Shown one piece after another: positions 36,381-44,428 of a DNA stretch of 64,000 bases. Within the stretch, counting starts at the first letter, position 1. Every line of letters begins with the position of its first letter. The notes below the pieces were generated by a model, which made no database searches, was not told the DNA's origin, and saw only the letters and a list, made by a program, of their open reading frames with translations. The stretch covers positions 248,001-312,000 of the forward strand of contig NZ_RQIT01000003.1 of the NCBI RefSeq assembly GCF_003837805.1. The letters run 5' to 3'. The translations under genes and the position numbers were made by a program. The DNA is from Bradyrhizobium sp. RP6. Its GTDB lineage: Bacteria; Pseudomonadota; Alphaproteobacteria; Rhizobiales; Xanthobacteraceae.

Positions 36381-36416
36381 ACTTCCTTGCCGATTTCCTT
36401 ATCGATTTCCTTGGGC
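36381..36416. repeat. Three 12-base tandem repeats in the SDR leader
   Basis: Units ACTTCCTTGCCG, ATTTCCTTATCG, ATTTCCTTGGGC. On the minus strand each contains AAGGAA, a Shine-Dalgarno core, and the nearest copy is 7-8 bases before the ATG at 36376. Confidence 0.6.
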
Positions 36417-36519
36417 GCGATCCCGCGAGCTTTGGGGCCATCAATACAGACGATTTTAGCGATCTGAAACCGGAATGATCGGTTCGACGTTCATTCGTTC
36501 CGTAGGCAGGGTGTCGCTC

Positions 36520-37032
36520 ATGAACAGTTTCGATCTCGCCGTCTATGCCGCGCTCGCCGTCGCGGTCGGCTTCGGCTTCAGGACCGGCCTGCTGCGCAGC
36601 GCCATGACCATCCTCGCCTATCTTCTCGCCGCGCCGATCGCGGTTGCGCTGATGCCGATGATCGCACCGCAGATTGCCGGCAATGCCAACTCGCCGCTGC
36701 TCCAGAACTGGATCTGGTTCTTCGCGATCTTCGTGGTGATCGGCATGCTGTTCGGCCATATCGGCCGCATGGCGCTGAACGACACCATCGGCGAGGCGGG
36801 CATCGGCGACCGGCTCGGCGGCGCCGCGCTCGGCGCCATCAGGGTCGGCCTCGTCGCCACCACGCTGGTGCTGGTGTTCGATCAGATCGTGCCGGCCAAC
36901 CGCGAGCCGCCCTTCCTCGCCGGCTCGCACCTGCGGCCGCTGTTCTCGGCCGCCGGCCAGATGGGCTTCAAGTCGCTGCCGCCGGAGGCGACCTCCGCCA
37001 TCGACCGCCTCAAGCAGGAGCGGCGCATCTGA
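36520..37032 (+). CDS. CvpA-family membrane protein
   Basis: 170 residues from the ATG at 36520 (AGGG upstream); a 15-residue longer start at 36475 exists. NSFDLAVYAALAVAVGFGFRTGLLRSAMTILAYLLAAPIA matches the CvpA N-terminus, with four helices (about 5-25, 30-50, 70-90, 105-125). CvpA is an inner-membrane protein linked to envelope integrity and, in enterics, colicin V export. This copy is not next to purF as usual, so the role is uncertain. Confidence 0.75.
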   Translation: MNSFDLAVYAALAVAVGFGFRTGLLRSAMTILAYLLAAPIAVALMPMIAPQIAGNANSPLLQNWIWFFAIFVVIGMLFGHIGRMALNDTIGEAGIGDRLGGAALGAIRVGLVATTLVLVFDQIVPANREPPFLAGSHLRPLFSAAGQMGFKSLPPEATSAIDRLKQERRI

Positions 37033-37157
37033 TCTGGCGCATTTGCATCGCAGCGTGGACGCGCATGCATTTTGGTGCGAGCCCCTCCCTTACCAGCGGC
37101 GCCGCACTTGGCTAGAGTGCCGTCGTCCAAACCTACCTGACATTACGGAGTGAAACA

Positions 37158-37940
37158 GTGGATCTTGGGATCAAGGGTCGCCGCGCCATCGTCTGCGCAT
37201 CCAGCAAGGGTCTCGGCCGCGCCTGCGCCATCTCGCTGGCGGACGCCGGCGTTCATGTCACGCTGACCGCGCGCGGTGCCGAAGCCCTGAAGAAAACGGC
37301 TGATGAGATCCGCAAGGCCTATCCCGATGTCACGGTCACTGAGATCGTCGGCGACATCACGACGCCTGCGGGACGCGAGGCGGTGCTGAAGGCCTGTCCC
37401 GAGCCCGATATCCTGATCAACAATGCCGGCGGCCCACCGCCCGGCGATTTCCGCAACTGGACCCGCGACGACTGGATCAAGGCGATCGACGCCAATATGC
37501 TGACCCCGATCGAGCTGATCAAGGCGACGGTGGACGGCATGATGGCGCGCAAGTTCGGCCGCATCGTCAACATCACCTCGGCCGCGGTGAAAGCGCCGAT
37601 CGACATCCTCGGCCTCTCTAACGGCGCGCGCGCCGGTCTCACCGGCTTCATCGCCGGCCTCTCGCGCAAGACTGTCATCAACAACGTCACCATCAATGGC
37701 CTTCTGCCGGGCCCGTTCGAGACCGATCGCCTGACCAGCACCGCGAAGGGCGAAGCCGACAAGCGCGGCGTCACGCCGCAGCAGATCCTGGCGGAGCGCG
37801 CCAAGCTCAACCCCGCCGGCCGCTTCGGCCAGCCGGACGAGTTCGGCTATGCCTGCGCCTTCCTGTGCGGCGCCAAGGCCGGCTTCATCACCGGGCAGAA
37901 CATTCTGCTGGATGGTGGTGCGTTCCCGGGCACGCTGTAA
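37158..37940 (+). CDS. SDR-like protein with degenerate active site (BKR-like subgroup)
   Basis: 260 residues from the GTG at 37158 (ACGGAG upstream). The Rossmann core is intact (NNAGGPPPG at 88-96, NPAGRFGQPDE, ILLDGGAFPG), but the cofactor loop is CASSKGLG (13-20) in place of TGxxxGxG, and Tyr-x3-Lys is replaced by Ser154-Asn-Gly-Ala-Arg158. Ser141 is kept. This matches a described SDR subgroup without a full catalytic tetrad. It may still bind NAD(P), or catalyse by other residues. Confidence 0.83.
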   Translation: MDLGIKGRRAIVCASSKGLGRACAISLADAGVHVTLTARGAEALKKTADEIRKAYPDVTVTEIVGDITTPAGREAVLKACPEPDILINNAGGPPPGDFRNWTRDDWIKAIDANMLTPIELIKATVDGMMARKFGRIVNITSAAVKAPIDILGLSNGARAGLTGFIAGLSRKTVINNVTINGLLPGPFETDRLTSTAKGEADKRGVTPQQILAERAKLNPAGRFGQPDEFGYACAFLCGAKAGFITGQNILLDGGAFPGTL

Positions 37941-37950
37941 GGCTTCTCCT

Positions 37951-37970
37951 CTCTCCCCTCGCGGGGAGAG
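37951..37970. repeat. Short GC hairpin between convergent genes
   Basis: CTCTCCCC-TCGC-GGGGAGAG. Reduced relative of the 5819 repeat. No T-run, so weak as a terminator. Confidence 0.5.
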
Positions 37971-37982
37971 AGCTCTCCGCAT

Positions 37983-38459
37983 TCAGCGCTGCTTCGTCGC
38001 CTCGTCCTCGTCACGCTCGCTGGGATCGGAGGAATCGGCGGTGAGGCGCTCGCCGGTCCAGTCGATGCCGAATTCCTCGAGCCCGTTGGCGAGCAGATCG
38101 CCCAGCATCGGCTCGCCGAGCAGATAGTGCACCGTTTCGCGGCGCGGGCTGCGATACTCACCGCGCGCCTCCACGGCGCGGGCGCGCAGATCGTCCCAAT
38201 CATCGATCGTGCCGTCACCGCGACCAAGCCAGGTCAGCGCGACGAGGTCGACCTGTTCGTCCTCGTTCAAGGCGATCATGAAGCTGCCGAGCTCTTGCAC
38301 GACAGGGTCGGAGCCATCATCCTCGAGGACATCGACCGCATCGTCGTCGCTCGGGTTCGAGCCGGAATCCGGATCGGAATCCCCCTCCTTGACGTCGAAT
38401 TCACGCGCCTTCTCGATGATGAAGGCGACCTTCTCAGCGGAAATCGTAAGCTCCGGCAT
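37983..38459 (-). CDS. DUF3775 family protein
   Basis: 158 residues from the ATG at 38459 (GGAGAG upstream). Very acidic. N-terminal LTISAEKVAFIIEKAREFDVKE, a low-complexity Asp/Ser linker (about 26-50), then LGSFMIALNEDEQVDLVALTWLGRGDG and YLLGEPMLGDLLANGLEEFG, as in DUF3775. Short cytosolic protein; function unknown. Convergent with the SDR-like gene and divergent from the MBL gene. Confidence 0.78.
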   Translation of the reverse strand: MPELTISAEKVAFIIEKAREFDVKEGDSDPDSGSNPSDDDAVDVLEDDGSDPVVQELGSFMIALNEDEQVDLVALTWLGRGDGTIDDWDDLRARAVEARGEYRSPRRETVHYLLGEPMLGDLLANGLEEFGIDWTGERLTADSSDPSERDEDEATKQR

Positions 38460-38570
38460 GGCTCTCTCCAGGGTTCCCGCGATAACGCCGTATCGCGTCA
38501 GATGATCCATTGCGCTTGACGGCGGAAAACCGCATGTTTCGGCACCAAAAAGAAGCTGGGAAGGTGCCGG

Positions 38571-39419
38571 ATGCAGTGGCAGGTGGGCAAGGTCAAAATC
38601 ACCAAAGTGGCGGAATCGGAGACGGTCGGCTCGACCCGCTTCATCCTGCCGCTCGCGAGCAACGAGGAAATCCGCAAGCTGCCCTGGCTGACACCGCATT
38701 TCGCCACTGAAGAGGGCCGGCTGAAAATGTCGATCCATTCGCTGGTGGTGGAGACGCCCGGCAAGCGCATCGTGGTCGACACCGGCCTTGGCAACGACAA
38801 GCAGGGCCGCAACGTCCCGACCTGGAACAACCGCAGCACGCCATTTCTGCAGACCATGACGGCGGCGGGCTTTGCGCCCGACAGCATCGACACCGTGCTG
38901 TGCACGCATCTTCATGTCGATCACGTCGGCTGGAACACGAAACTGTCCGGCGGCAAATGGGTGCCGACCTTCCCGAAGGCGCGCTACGCTTTCGGCAGGA
39001 TCGAGTACGAATACTGGCGCGACCATTCGACCGAGCCGGACAAGCAGGCCGTGTTCGGCGACTCCGTGCAGCCGATCGTCGATGCCGACAGGGCCGATTT
39101 GATCCCGAGCGATCACCGGCTCTGCGAGGAGATCAGCATGATCCCGACCCCCGGCCACAGTCCCGGCCATATGAGCGTCCTCATCCAGTCTGAGGGCGAA
39201 CAGGCCCTGCTCACCGGCGATGTCGCCCATCACCCCTGTCAGATGGCGCATCTCGACTGGTCCTCGCCCGCCGATTCCGACCAGGCGCAATCGGCCGCAA
39301 CGCGGGCAGCGCTGTTCGGCCGCTTTGCCGATACGCCGACGCTGGTGATCGGCGGACATTTTTCGGCCGGGCATATCAGGCGGGAGGGGGACGCGTTCAG
39401 GTTCGTAGCGCTGGGGTGA
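38571..39419 (+). CDS. MBL-fold metallohydrolase (copy 1)
   Basis: 282 residues. The HxHxDH motif is THLHVDHVG (His113, His115, Asp117, His118); the later metal His lies in TPGHSPGH (about 200) and the bridging Asp in LLTGDVAHH. It belongs to the methyl-parathion-hydrolase/lactonase-like branch. A paralogue is at 41110, sharing the block CTHLHVDHVGWNT and WVPTFPKARY. Lactone or ester hydrolysis is plausible. It begins a plus-strand run MBL-FAH-GST-MBL-epoxide hydrolase. Confidence 0.84.
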   Translation: MQWQVGKVKITKVAESETVGSTRFILPLASNEEIRKLPWLTPHFATEEGRLKMSIHSLVVETPGKRIVVDTGLGNDKQGRNVPTWNNRSTPFLQTMTAAGFAPDSIDTVLCTHLHVDHVGWNTKLSGGKWVPTFPKARYAFGRIEYEYWRDHSTEPDKQAVFGDSVQPIVDADRADLIPSDHRLCEEISMIPTPGHSPGHMSVLIQSEGEQALLTGDVAHHPCQMAHLDWSSPADSDQAQSAATRAALFGRFADTPTLVIGGHFSAGHIRREGDAFRFVALG

Positions 39420-39504
39420 TCTCTGTTTTGGGCGGTTGAATTTCCTGCCGCCCTGTTCCATGAAGCTATTAACCGATCGGTCCAATCTCCAGGGAGAAAC
39501 GAGA

Positions 39505-40347
39505 ATGAAGCTTGTTCGTTACGGTGAGAAGGGTGCGGAAAAGCCCGGTCTGATCGACAAATCCGGCCAGTTGCGCGACCTGTCGGCGCATCTGAAGGAC
39601 CTCACCGGCGAGGCCTATTCGCCTGAGTCCCTGAAGAAGCTGGCGGCGCTCGATCCCGCCTCGCTGCCCGCCGTTTCCGGCAAGCCGCGGTTCGGCGCGC
39701 CCGTCACCGGCATCTCGAAATTCGTGGCGATCGGCCTCAACTACAGCGACCATGCCAAGGAGACGGGCGCCGATATTCCGAGCGAGCCGATCATCTTCAT
39801 GAAGGCCAACACCTCGCTGTCGGGTCCGAACGATCCGGTCGAGAAGCCGCGCGGCTCGACCAAGCTCGACTGGGAGGTCGAGATCGCCGCCATCATCGGC
39901 ACCCGCGCGAAATACGTGTCGGAAGCCGACGCGCTGAACCATGTCGCCGGCTATTGCGTCTGCAACGACGTCTCCGAGCGCGCGTTCCAGATCGAGCGCC
40001 TGGGCCAGTGGACCAAGGGCAAGTCGCACGATACGTTCGGCCCGCTCGGCCCGTGGCTCGCGACCAAGGACGAGATCAAGGACGTGCAGAATCTGTCGAT
40101 GTGGCTCGACGTCAATGGCCAGCGTCGCCAGACCGGCTCGACCAAGACCATGATCTTCTCGATGGCCAAGTGCATCTCCTATGTCTCGCAGTTCATGACG
40201 CTGCTGCCCGGCGACATCATCACCACCGGCACCCCACCCGGCGTCGGCCTCGGCATGAAGCCGCCGACCTTCCTCAATGTCGGCGACGTCGTCACCCTCG
40301 GCATCGAAGGCCTCGGCGAGCAGCGCCAGGAGATCATCGCGGCGTAA
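39505..40347 (+). CDS. Fumarylacetoacetate hydrolase-family protein
   Basis: 280 residues from the ATG at 39505 (AGGGAGA upstream). FAH_hydrolase domain about 70-278: IGLNYSDHAKE, PIIFMKANTSLSGP, metal Glu124 and Glu126 in DWEVEIAA and Asp155 in CNDVSERA, then GDIITTGTPPGVGLGMKPP. This is the ureidoglycolate lyase/2,4-diketo-acid hydrolase subgroup, which cleaves C-C bonds in diketo acids or decarboxylates oxaloacetate. It could complete ring or lactone breakdown begun by the MBL enzymes. A repeat separates it from the GST. Confidence 0.86.
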   Translation: MKLVRYGEKGAEKPGLIDKSGQLRDLSAHLKDLTGEAYSPESLKKLAALDPASLPAVSGKPRFGAPVTGISKFVAIGLNYSDHAKETGADIPSEPIIFMKANTSLSGPNDPVEKPRGSTKLDWEVEIAAIIGTRAKYVSEADALNHVAGYCVCNDVSERAFQIERLGQWTKGKSHDTFGPLGPWLATKDEIKDVQNLSMWLDVNGQRRQTGSTKTMIFSMAKCISYVSQFMTLLPGDIITTGTPPGVGLGMKPPTFLNVGDVVTLGIEGLGEQRQEIIAA

Positions 40348-40363
40348 GCCTCCGCTCTCTCCT

Positions 40364-40450
40364 CGTCGTTGCGAGGAGCTCTTGCGACGAAGCAATCCAG
40401 GTTCTTTCTGCGGAGACAATCTGGATTGCTTCGCTTCGCTCGCAATGACG
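40364..40450. repeat. Intergenic palindromic repeat, family A copy 3
   Basis: CGTCGTTGCGAGGAGC start, GAAGCAATCCAG and CTGGATTGCTTC arms, GCGCTCGCAATGACG-type end (CGCTCGCAATGACG). Close to 87 bases. Confidence 0.8.
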
Positions 40451-40483
40451 AAAGCACTGCCCGATGTTCATCAGGATCGTTCC

Positions 40484-41095
40484 ATGAAACTCACCTTCTC
40501 CCCCGCCTCGCCCTTCGCCCGCAAGGTGCGCATTGCCGCGATCGAGCTCGGGCTGATCGACAAGATCGAGTTCGTGTCCGCGGCCGTGACGCCGGGCACG
40601 CCCAACGAGGACTATTCGAAGATCACGCCGCTGAAGAAGCTGCCGGTGCTGATCACCAATGACGGCGACGTGATTTTAGATTCCTACGTCATCGTCGAAT
40701 ATCTCAACGAGATGGCCGGCGGGAGCCTGATCCCGGATTACGGCCCGCGGCGCTGGAAGGCCAAGACAAATCACTCCCTGATCAACGGCATGCTCGATTC
40801 CATGCTGCTGTGCCGCTACGAAAAGATGGTGCGCCCGCAAGGCCTGCAATGGCAGGCCTGGTCGGACGACCATTGGAACAGGGCCTGGACCGGTATGGCG
40901 CGCTTCGAGAACATGCCGGAGGTGCTGAACGGCCCGTTCGACATCTCACAGATCGGCCTCGTTTGCGTGCTCGGCTATGCCGACTTCCGCTTCGCCGATT
41001 GCGGCTGGCGCAAGGCCTATCCGAAGCTCGACGCCTTCCACCAGAAGATGCTGGAGCGGCCCTCGGTGAAGATCTCGGTGCCGCCAGCCGCATAA
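40484..41095 (+). CDS. Glutathione S-transferase
   Basis: 203 residues from the ATG at 40484 (AGGA upstream). Opens KLTFSPASPFARKVRIAAIELGL, the Ser-x-x-x-Ser-Pro type N-terminus of bacterial GSTs, with Ser13-like active-site placement (SPFARK) and LKKLPVLITNDGDVILDSYVIVEYL (cis-Pro, Asp-Ser). C domain with RYEKMVRPQG and GYADFRFADCGWRKAYPKL. It follows FAH and precedes MBL copy 2 by 14 bases, so is probably co-transcribed. FAH/GST pairings are common in aromatic-ring catabolism (maleylacetoacetate isomerase-like), but the sequence is not clearly MAAI. Confidence 0.84.
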   Translation: MKLTFSPASPFARKVRIAAIELGLIDKIEFVSAAVTPGTPNEDYSKITPLKKLPVLITNDGDVILDSYVIVEYLNEMAGGSLIPDYGPRRWKAKTNHSLINGMLDSMLLCRYEKMVRPQGLQWQAWSDDHWNRAWTGMARFENMPEVLNGPFDISQIGLVCVLGYADFRFADCGWRKAYPKLDAFHQKMLERPSVKISVPPAA

Positions 41096-41109
41096 CAGCG
41101 GGAGTTCTC

Positions 41110-41979
41110 ATGAGCCTCAAGTTCTCGATCGGCGATCTCACCATCCATCGCATCGTCGAGCAGGAGACGTCCTTCGTTCCGGCCCTGGAGATGCTGCCGG
41201 GACTGACGGCGGAGGTGCTGGCCGAGAATCGGCAATGGATGCGTCAGGCCAGGGCGCTGGACGAGCAGGACGTGTTGCTGCTGTGTTTCCAGTCCTACAT
41301 CGTGAAGACGCCGCACCACACCATCCTCGTCGACAGCTGCATCGGCAACGACAAGCCGCGCCCCAATCGGCCGAAATGGAACATGAAGACCGACGACACG
41401 TATTTGAGCGCGCTGAACGCGGCCGGCTTCTCGGTGGACGATATCGACTTCGTGATGTGCACGCATCTGCATGTCGATCACGTCGGTTGGAACACGCGGC
41501 TGGAGAACGGGCGATGGGTGCCGACCTTCCCCAAGGCGCGCTACGTCTTCGCCAGGCAGGAATTCGACCATTGGTCCGCGCAGAACGCGAAGGCGGAAGT
41601 CCCGCCCTTCGCCGACAGCGTGCTGCCGGTGGTCGAGGCTAACAGGCACGAGCTCGTCGGCAACGACCATCAGATCGGCGACCACGTTCGCATCCTGCCG
41701 ACACCCGGACATACACCGGGCCATATCGCCATCACGATGGGTCGCGGCAAGGACGATGCCGTGTTCTCCGGCGATCTCATGCACTCGCCATTGCAGACGC
41801 TCTATCCGGAGCTGTCGATCAAGTTCGACGTCGATCCGGCCAAGGCCGCAACGACGCGTCGCAGCTTCCTGGAGCGCTATTGCGACACCGACACGCTGTG
41901 CTGCACGGCGCACTTCCCGTCACCGTCCGTGGGGAAGATCAAGCGCAAGGGCAATGCGTTCGTCTGCGCGGCGGTGTAG
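41110..41979 (+). CDS. MBL-fold metallohydrolase (copy 2)
   Basis: 289 residues from the ATG at 41110 (GGGAG upstream). THLHVDHVG gives His119, His121, Asp123 and His124; TPGHTPGHIAITMG and FSGDLMH supply the later ligands. The best paralogue in view is 38571: both share HVDHVGWNT and WVPTFPKARY and a ..DTDTLCCTAHF / ..FADTPTLVIGGHF ending. Also a candidate lactonase or ester hydrolase. Next downstream is an epoxide hydrolase, after a repeat. Confidence 0.84.
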   Translation: MSLKFSIGDLTIHRIVEQETSFVPALEMLPGLTAEVLAENRQWMRQARALDEQDVLLLCFQSYIVKTPHHTILVDSCIGNDKPRPNRPKWNMKTDDTYLSALNAAGFSVDDIDFVMCTHLHVDHVGWNTRLENGRWVPTFPKARYVFARQEFDHWSAQNAKAEVPPFADSVLPVVEANRHELVGNDHQIGDHVRILPTPGHTPGHIAITMGRGKDDAVFSGDLMHSPLQTLYPELSIKFDVDPAKAATTRRSFLERYCDTDTLCCTAHFPSPSVGKIKRKGNAFVCAAV

Positions 41980-42004
41980 CGCACCCGATCTTCCTGTTTC
42001 TTGC

Positions 42005-42130
42005 CGTTATGCCCGGGCTTGTCCCGGGCATCCACGTCCTTACAATTGCCGGCAACGAAGAACGTGGATGGCCGGGCATAGGCGAGCGGAAGCGACGCCG
42101 TCCTTCGGACGGCTATGCCCGGCCATGACG
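42005..42130. repeat. Intergenic repeat, family D
   Basis: ATGCCCGGGCTTGTCCCGGGCAT followed by CCACGTCCTT ... GAACGTGGATGGCCGGGCAT and a GGACGG/CCGTCC hairpin, closing CTATGCCCGGCCATGACG. A palindromic composite repeat; single copy in this window. Confidence 0.65.
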
Positions 42131-42140
42131 AGGAGGCACC

Positions 42141-43289
42141 ATGCCTGATCTGCCCCCGATTCCGCTGCCCGCCGACATCCGCTCGCGCTATGTCGACGGC
42201 ATCAATGGCTTGCGCATGCATGTGCTGGAGGCCGGCTTCGAGACCAAAGGCCGCTCCTGCATCCTCTTGCTGCACGGCTTTCCCGAACTCGCCTTCTCCT
42301 GGCGAAAGGTGATGCCGGCGCTCGCCGCTGCCGGCTACCACGTGATCGCACCGGACCAGCGCGGCTATGGGCGCACGACGGGATGGAGTGCGGAGTACGA
42401 TGGCGATCTCGCGCCCTTCTCGCTCCTCAACCTCGTGCGCGATGCGCTCGCCCTGGTGTCGGCGTTCGGCTACAGGCAGGTCGATGTGGTCGGGCACGAT
42501 TTCGGCAGCCCGGTCGCGGCCTGGTGCGCCTTGATCCGGCCTGACGTGTTTCGTTCGGTGACGATGATGAGCGCGCCGTTCGGCGGACCGCCGCCGCTCC
42601 CGTTCGACACCCTCGACATGCCGGCAAAGCCTGCGGCCGAAGACCCCGTTCATCGCGAACTCGCCGCGCTGCCGCGCCCGCGAATACACTATCAATGGTA
42701 CTATTCGACGCGCGAGGCGAACGCCGACATGCACCGCGCGCCACAAGGCGTGCATGATTTTCTGCGCGCCTATTATCATCACAAGAGCGCGGACTGGGCC
42801 GGCAACAAACCCTATCCGCTGGCGTCGTGGTCGGCGAGCGAGCTGGCGAAGCTGCCGACCTATTACGTGATGGACCTGAACGAGACCATGGCGGAGACGG
42901 TCGCCAAGGAAATGCCCTCGCCGGACGCGATCGCCGCCAATCGATGGCTGCCGGACAGCGAACTCGCCTATTACGCCGCCGAGTATGGCCGCACCGGATT
43001 CCAGGGCGGGCTGCAATGGTATCGCTACGGCACGTCAGGCATGCTGGACAATGAGATGCAGCTGTTCGCCGGCCGCAGCATCGACGTGCCCTCCTGCTTC
43101 ATCTCGGGCAAGCAGGATTGGGGCACTTATCAGCGCCCCGGCGCATTCGAGGCGATGCAGAGCCGCGCGTGCACGAACATGCTCGGCTGCCATCTCGTCG
43201 ATGGCGCCGGCCACTGGGTCCAGCAGGAGCAGCCCGCCGAGGTCAGCCGGTTGCTGCTCGACTTCCTGGCGAAAGCTGGCGGCAGCTGA
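42141..43289 (+). CDS. Epoxide hydrolase-type alpha/beta hydrolase
   Basis: 382 residues. HGFPELAFSWR at 45-55 gives the oxyanion HGFP; nucleophile Asp120 in VVGHDFGSPV; acid in SGKQDWG near 330; His in DGAGHWVQQEQP near 353-359. Cap domain about 140-300 holds YQWYYST and tyrosines as in soluble epoxide hydrolases. It should open an epoxide to a diol through an ester intermediate on Asp120. Upstream MBL, GST and FAH genes suggest a detoxification or aromatic catabolic cassette. It precedes the mbfA promoter by a few bases. Confidence 0.85.
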   Translation: MPDLPPIPLPADIRSRYVDGINGLRMHVLEAGFETKGRSCILLLHGFPELAFSWRKVMPALAAAGYHVIAPDQRGYGRTTGWSAEYDGDLAPFSLLNLVRDALALVSAFGYRQVDVVGHDFGSPVAAWCALIRPDVFRSVTMMSAPFGGPPPLPFDTLDMPAKPAAEDPVHRELAALPRPRIHYQWYYSTREANADMHRAPQGVHDFLRAYYHHKSADWAGNKPYPLASWSASELAKLPTYYVMDLNETMAETVAKEMPSPDAIAANRWLPDSELAYYAAEYGRTGFQGGLQWYRYGTSGMLDNEMQLFAGRSIDVPSCFISGKQDWGTYQRPGAFEAMQSRACTNMLGCHLVDGAGHWVQQEQPAEVSRLLLDFLAKAGGS

Positions 43290-43290
43290 T

Positions 43291-43319
43291 TTGACCGGGG
43301 AACCTCGGCACCCTATATA
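43291..43319 (+). promoter_or_regulatory. Sigma-70 promoter of mbfA
   Basis: TTGACC (-35, 43291-43296), 17-base spacer, TATATA (-10, 43314-43319). Immediately followed by the ICE box. Confidence 0.65.
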
Positions 43320-43336
43320 TTTAGAATAGTTCTAAA
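43320..43336. promoter_or_regulatory. Iron control element (Irr box) of mbfA
   Basis: TTTAGAA-TAG-TTCTAAA, a perfect 17-base ICE palindrome. It abuts the -10 box and covers the likely transcription start, the arrangement of Irr-repressed genes such as mbfA in Bradyrhizobium. Bound Irr would block initiation at low iron. Confidence 0.85.
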
Positions 43337-43354
43337 CTAGGAAGCCAGGCTGCC

Positions 43355-44326
43355 GTGAAAAATTTTGCCGATCTGACCGAACGCGAAGTGCTGGCGGTCG
43401 CGATCTCCTCCGAGGAGGAGGACAGCCGGATCTACATGACCTTCGCCGAGGATCTGAAGGAGCGCTATCCGGACTCGGCAAAGCTGTTCGAGCAGATGGC
43501 CGAGGAAGAGCGTGGCCATCGTCACATGCTGCTGGAAACCTACGAGCAGCGCTTCGGCCAGCATCTGCCGCCGATCCGCCGCGAGGACGTCAAGGGCTTC
43601 CTGCGCCGCCGCCCGATCTGGCTGACCAAGAACCTGCCGCTCGACACGATCCGCCGGGAAGTCGAGACCATGGAGCTCGAGGCCGAGCGCTTCTACGCCA
43701 AGGCCGCCGAGCAGGCCGAGGATGTCAACGTGCGCAGGCTGCTCGGCGATCTCGCCGAAGCCGAGAAGGCTCACGAGCATACCGCCGTGAAACTCACCGA
43801 CGAGATCCTGAAGCCGGACGTGCGCGCCGAGGAGGATCGCACGCGGCGGCGTATGTTCGTGCTGCAATATGTGCAGCCGGGTCTTGCCGGCCTGATGGAC
43901 GGATCGGTCTCCACGCTGGCGCCGCTGTTTGCGGCGGCCTTCGCCACGCATCAGAACTGGCAGACCTTTCTGGTGGGCCTCGCCGCCTCGATCGGCGCCG
44001 GCATCAGCATGGGATTTGCGGAAGCGCTGTCCGATGATGGCTCGCTCACGGGGCGCGGCTCGCCCTGGCTGCGCGGCATCACCTGTGGCGCGATGACGAC
44101 GCTCGGCGGGCTTGGCCACACCGCGCCCTATCTCGTTCCCGACAGCTGGGCCAATGCGTTCTGGATCGCGACGGGAATCGCCTGTGTCGTCGTGTTCTTC
44201 GAATTGTGGGCAATCGCCTTCATCCGCTCGCGCTACATGGACACCCCGTTCCTCCAGGCGGTGTTCCAGATCGTGCTGGGCGGCGCCATCGTGCTGGCGG
44301 TCGGGATCGTGATCGGGGCGGCGTAG
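43355..44326 (+). CDS. mbfA: Membrane-bound ferritin/iron exporter MbfA
   Basis: 323 residues from the GTG at 43355, with AGGAAGCC upstream. 1-150 is a ferritin-like (erythrin) domain with carboxylate/His di-iron ligands in [35 protein letters not shown] and [10 protein letters not shown]. 165-323 is a VIT1/CCC1-type membrane domain beginning [19 protein letters not shown], with about five helices and [11 protein letters not shown]. In Bradyrhizobium MbfA exports iron and protects against iron and peroxide stress. The ICE box next to it predicts Irr repression under iron limitation. Not in operon with the epoxide hydrolase gene. Confidence 0.93.
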   Translation: MKNFADLTEREVLAVAISSEEEDSRIYMTFAEDLKERYPDSAKLFEQMAEEERGHRHMLLETYEQRFGQHLPPIRREDVKGFLRRRPIWLTKNLPLDTIRREVETMELEAERFYAKAAEQAEDVNVRRLLGDLAEAEKAHEHTAVKLTDEILKPDVRAEEDRTRRRMFVLQYVQPGLAGLMDGSVSTLAPLFAAAFATHQNWQTFLVGLAASIGAGISMGFAEALSDDGSLTGRGSPWLRGITCGAMTTLGGLGHTAPYLVPDSWANAFWIATGIACVVVFFELWAIAFIRSRYMDTPFLQAVFQIVLGGAIVLAVGIVIGAA

Positions 44327-44428
44327 GAGCCACACTGTCCCACTGACATAGCAATCTCCATCAAACAGCCGTTGCCGCGTTCGGCCAAACTGCGCATCAT
44401 CCTCCAACAACCAGAGCGGGAGAACGCC

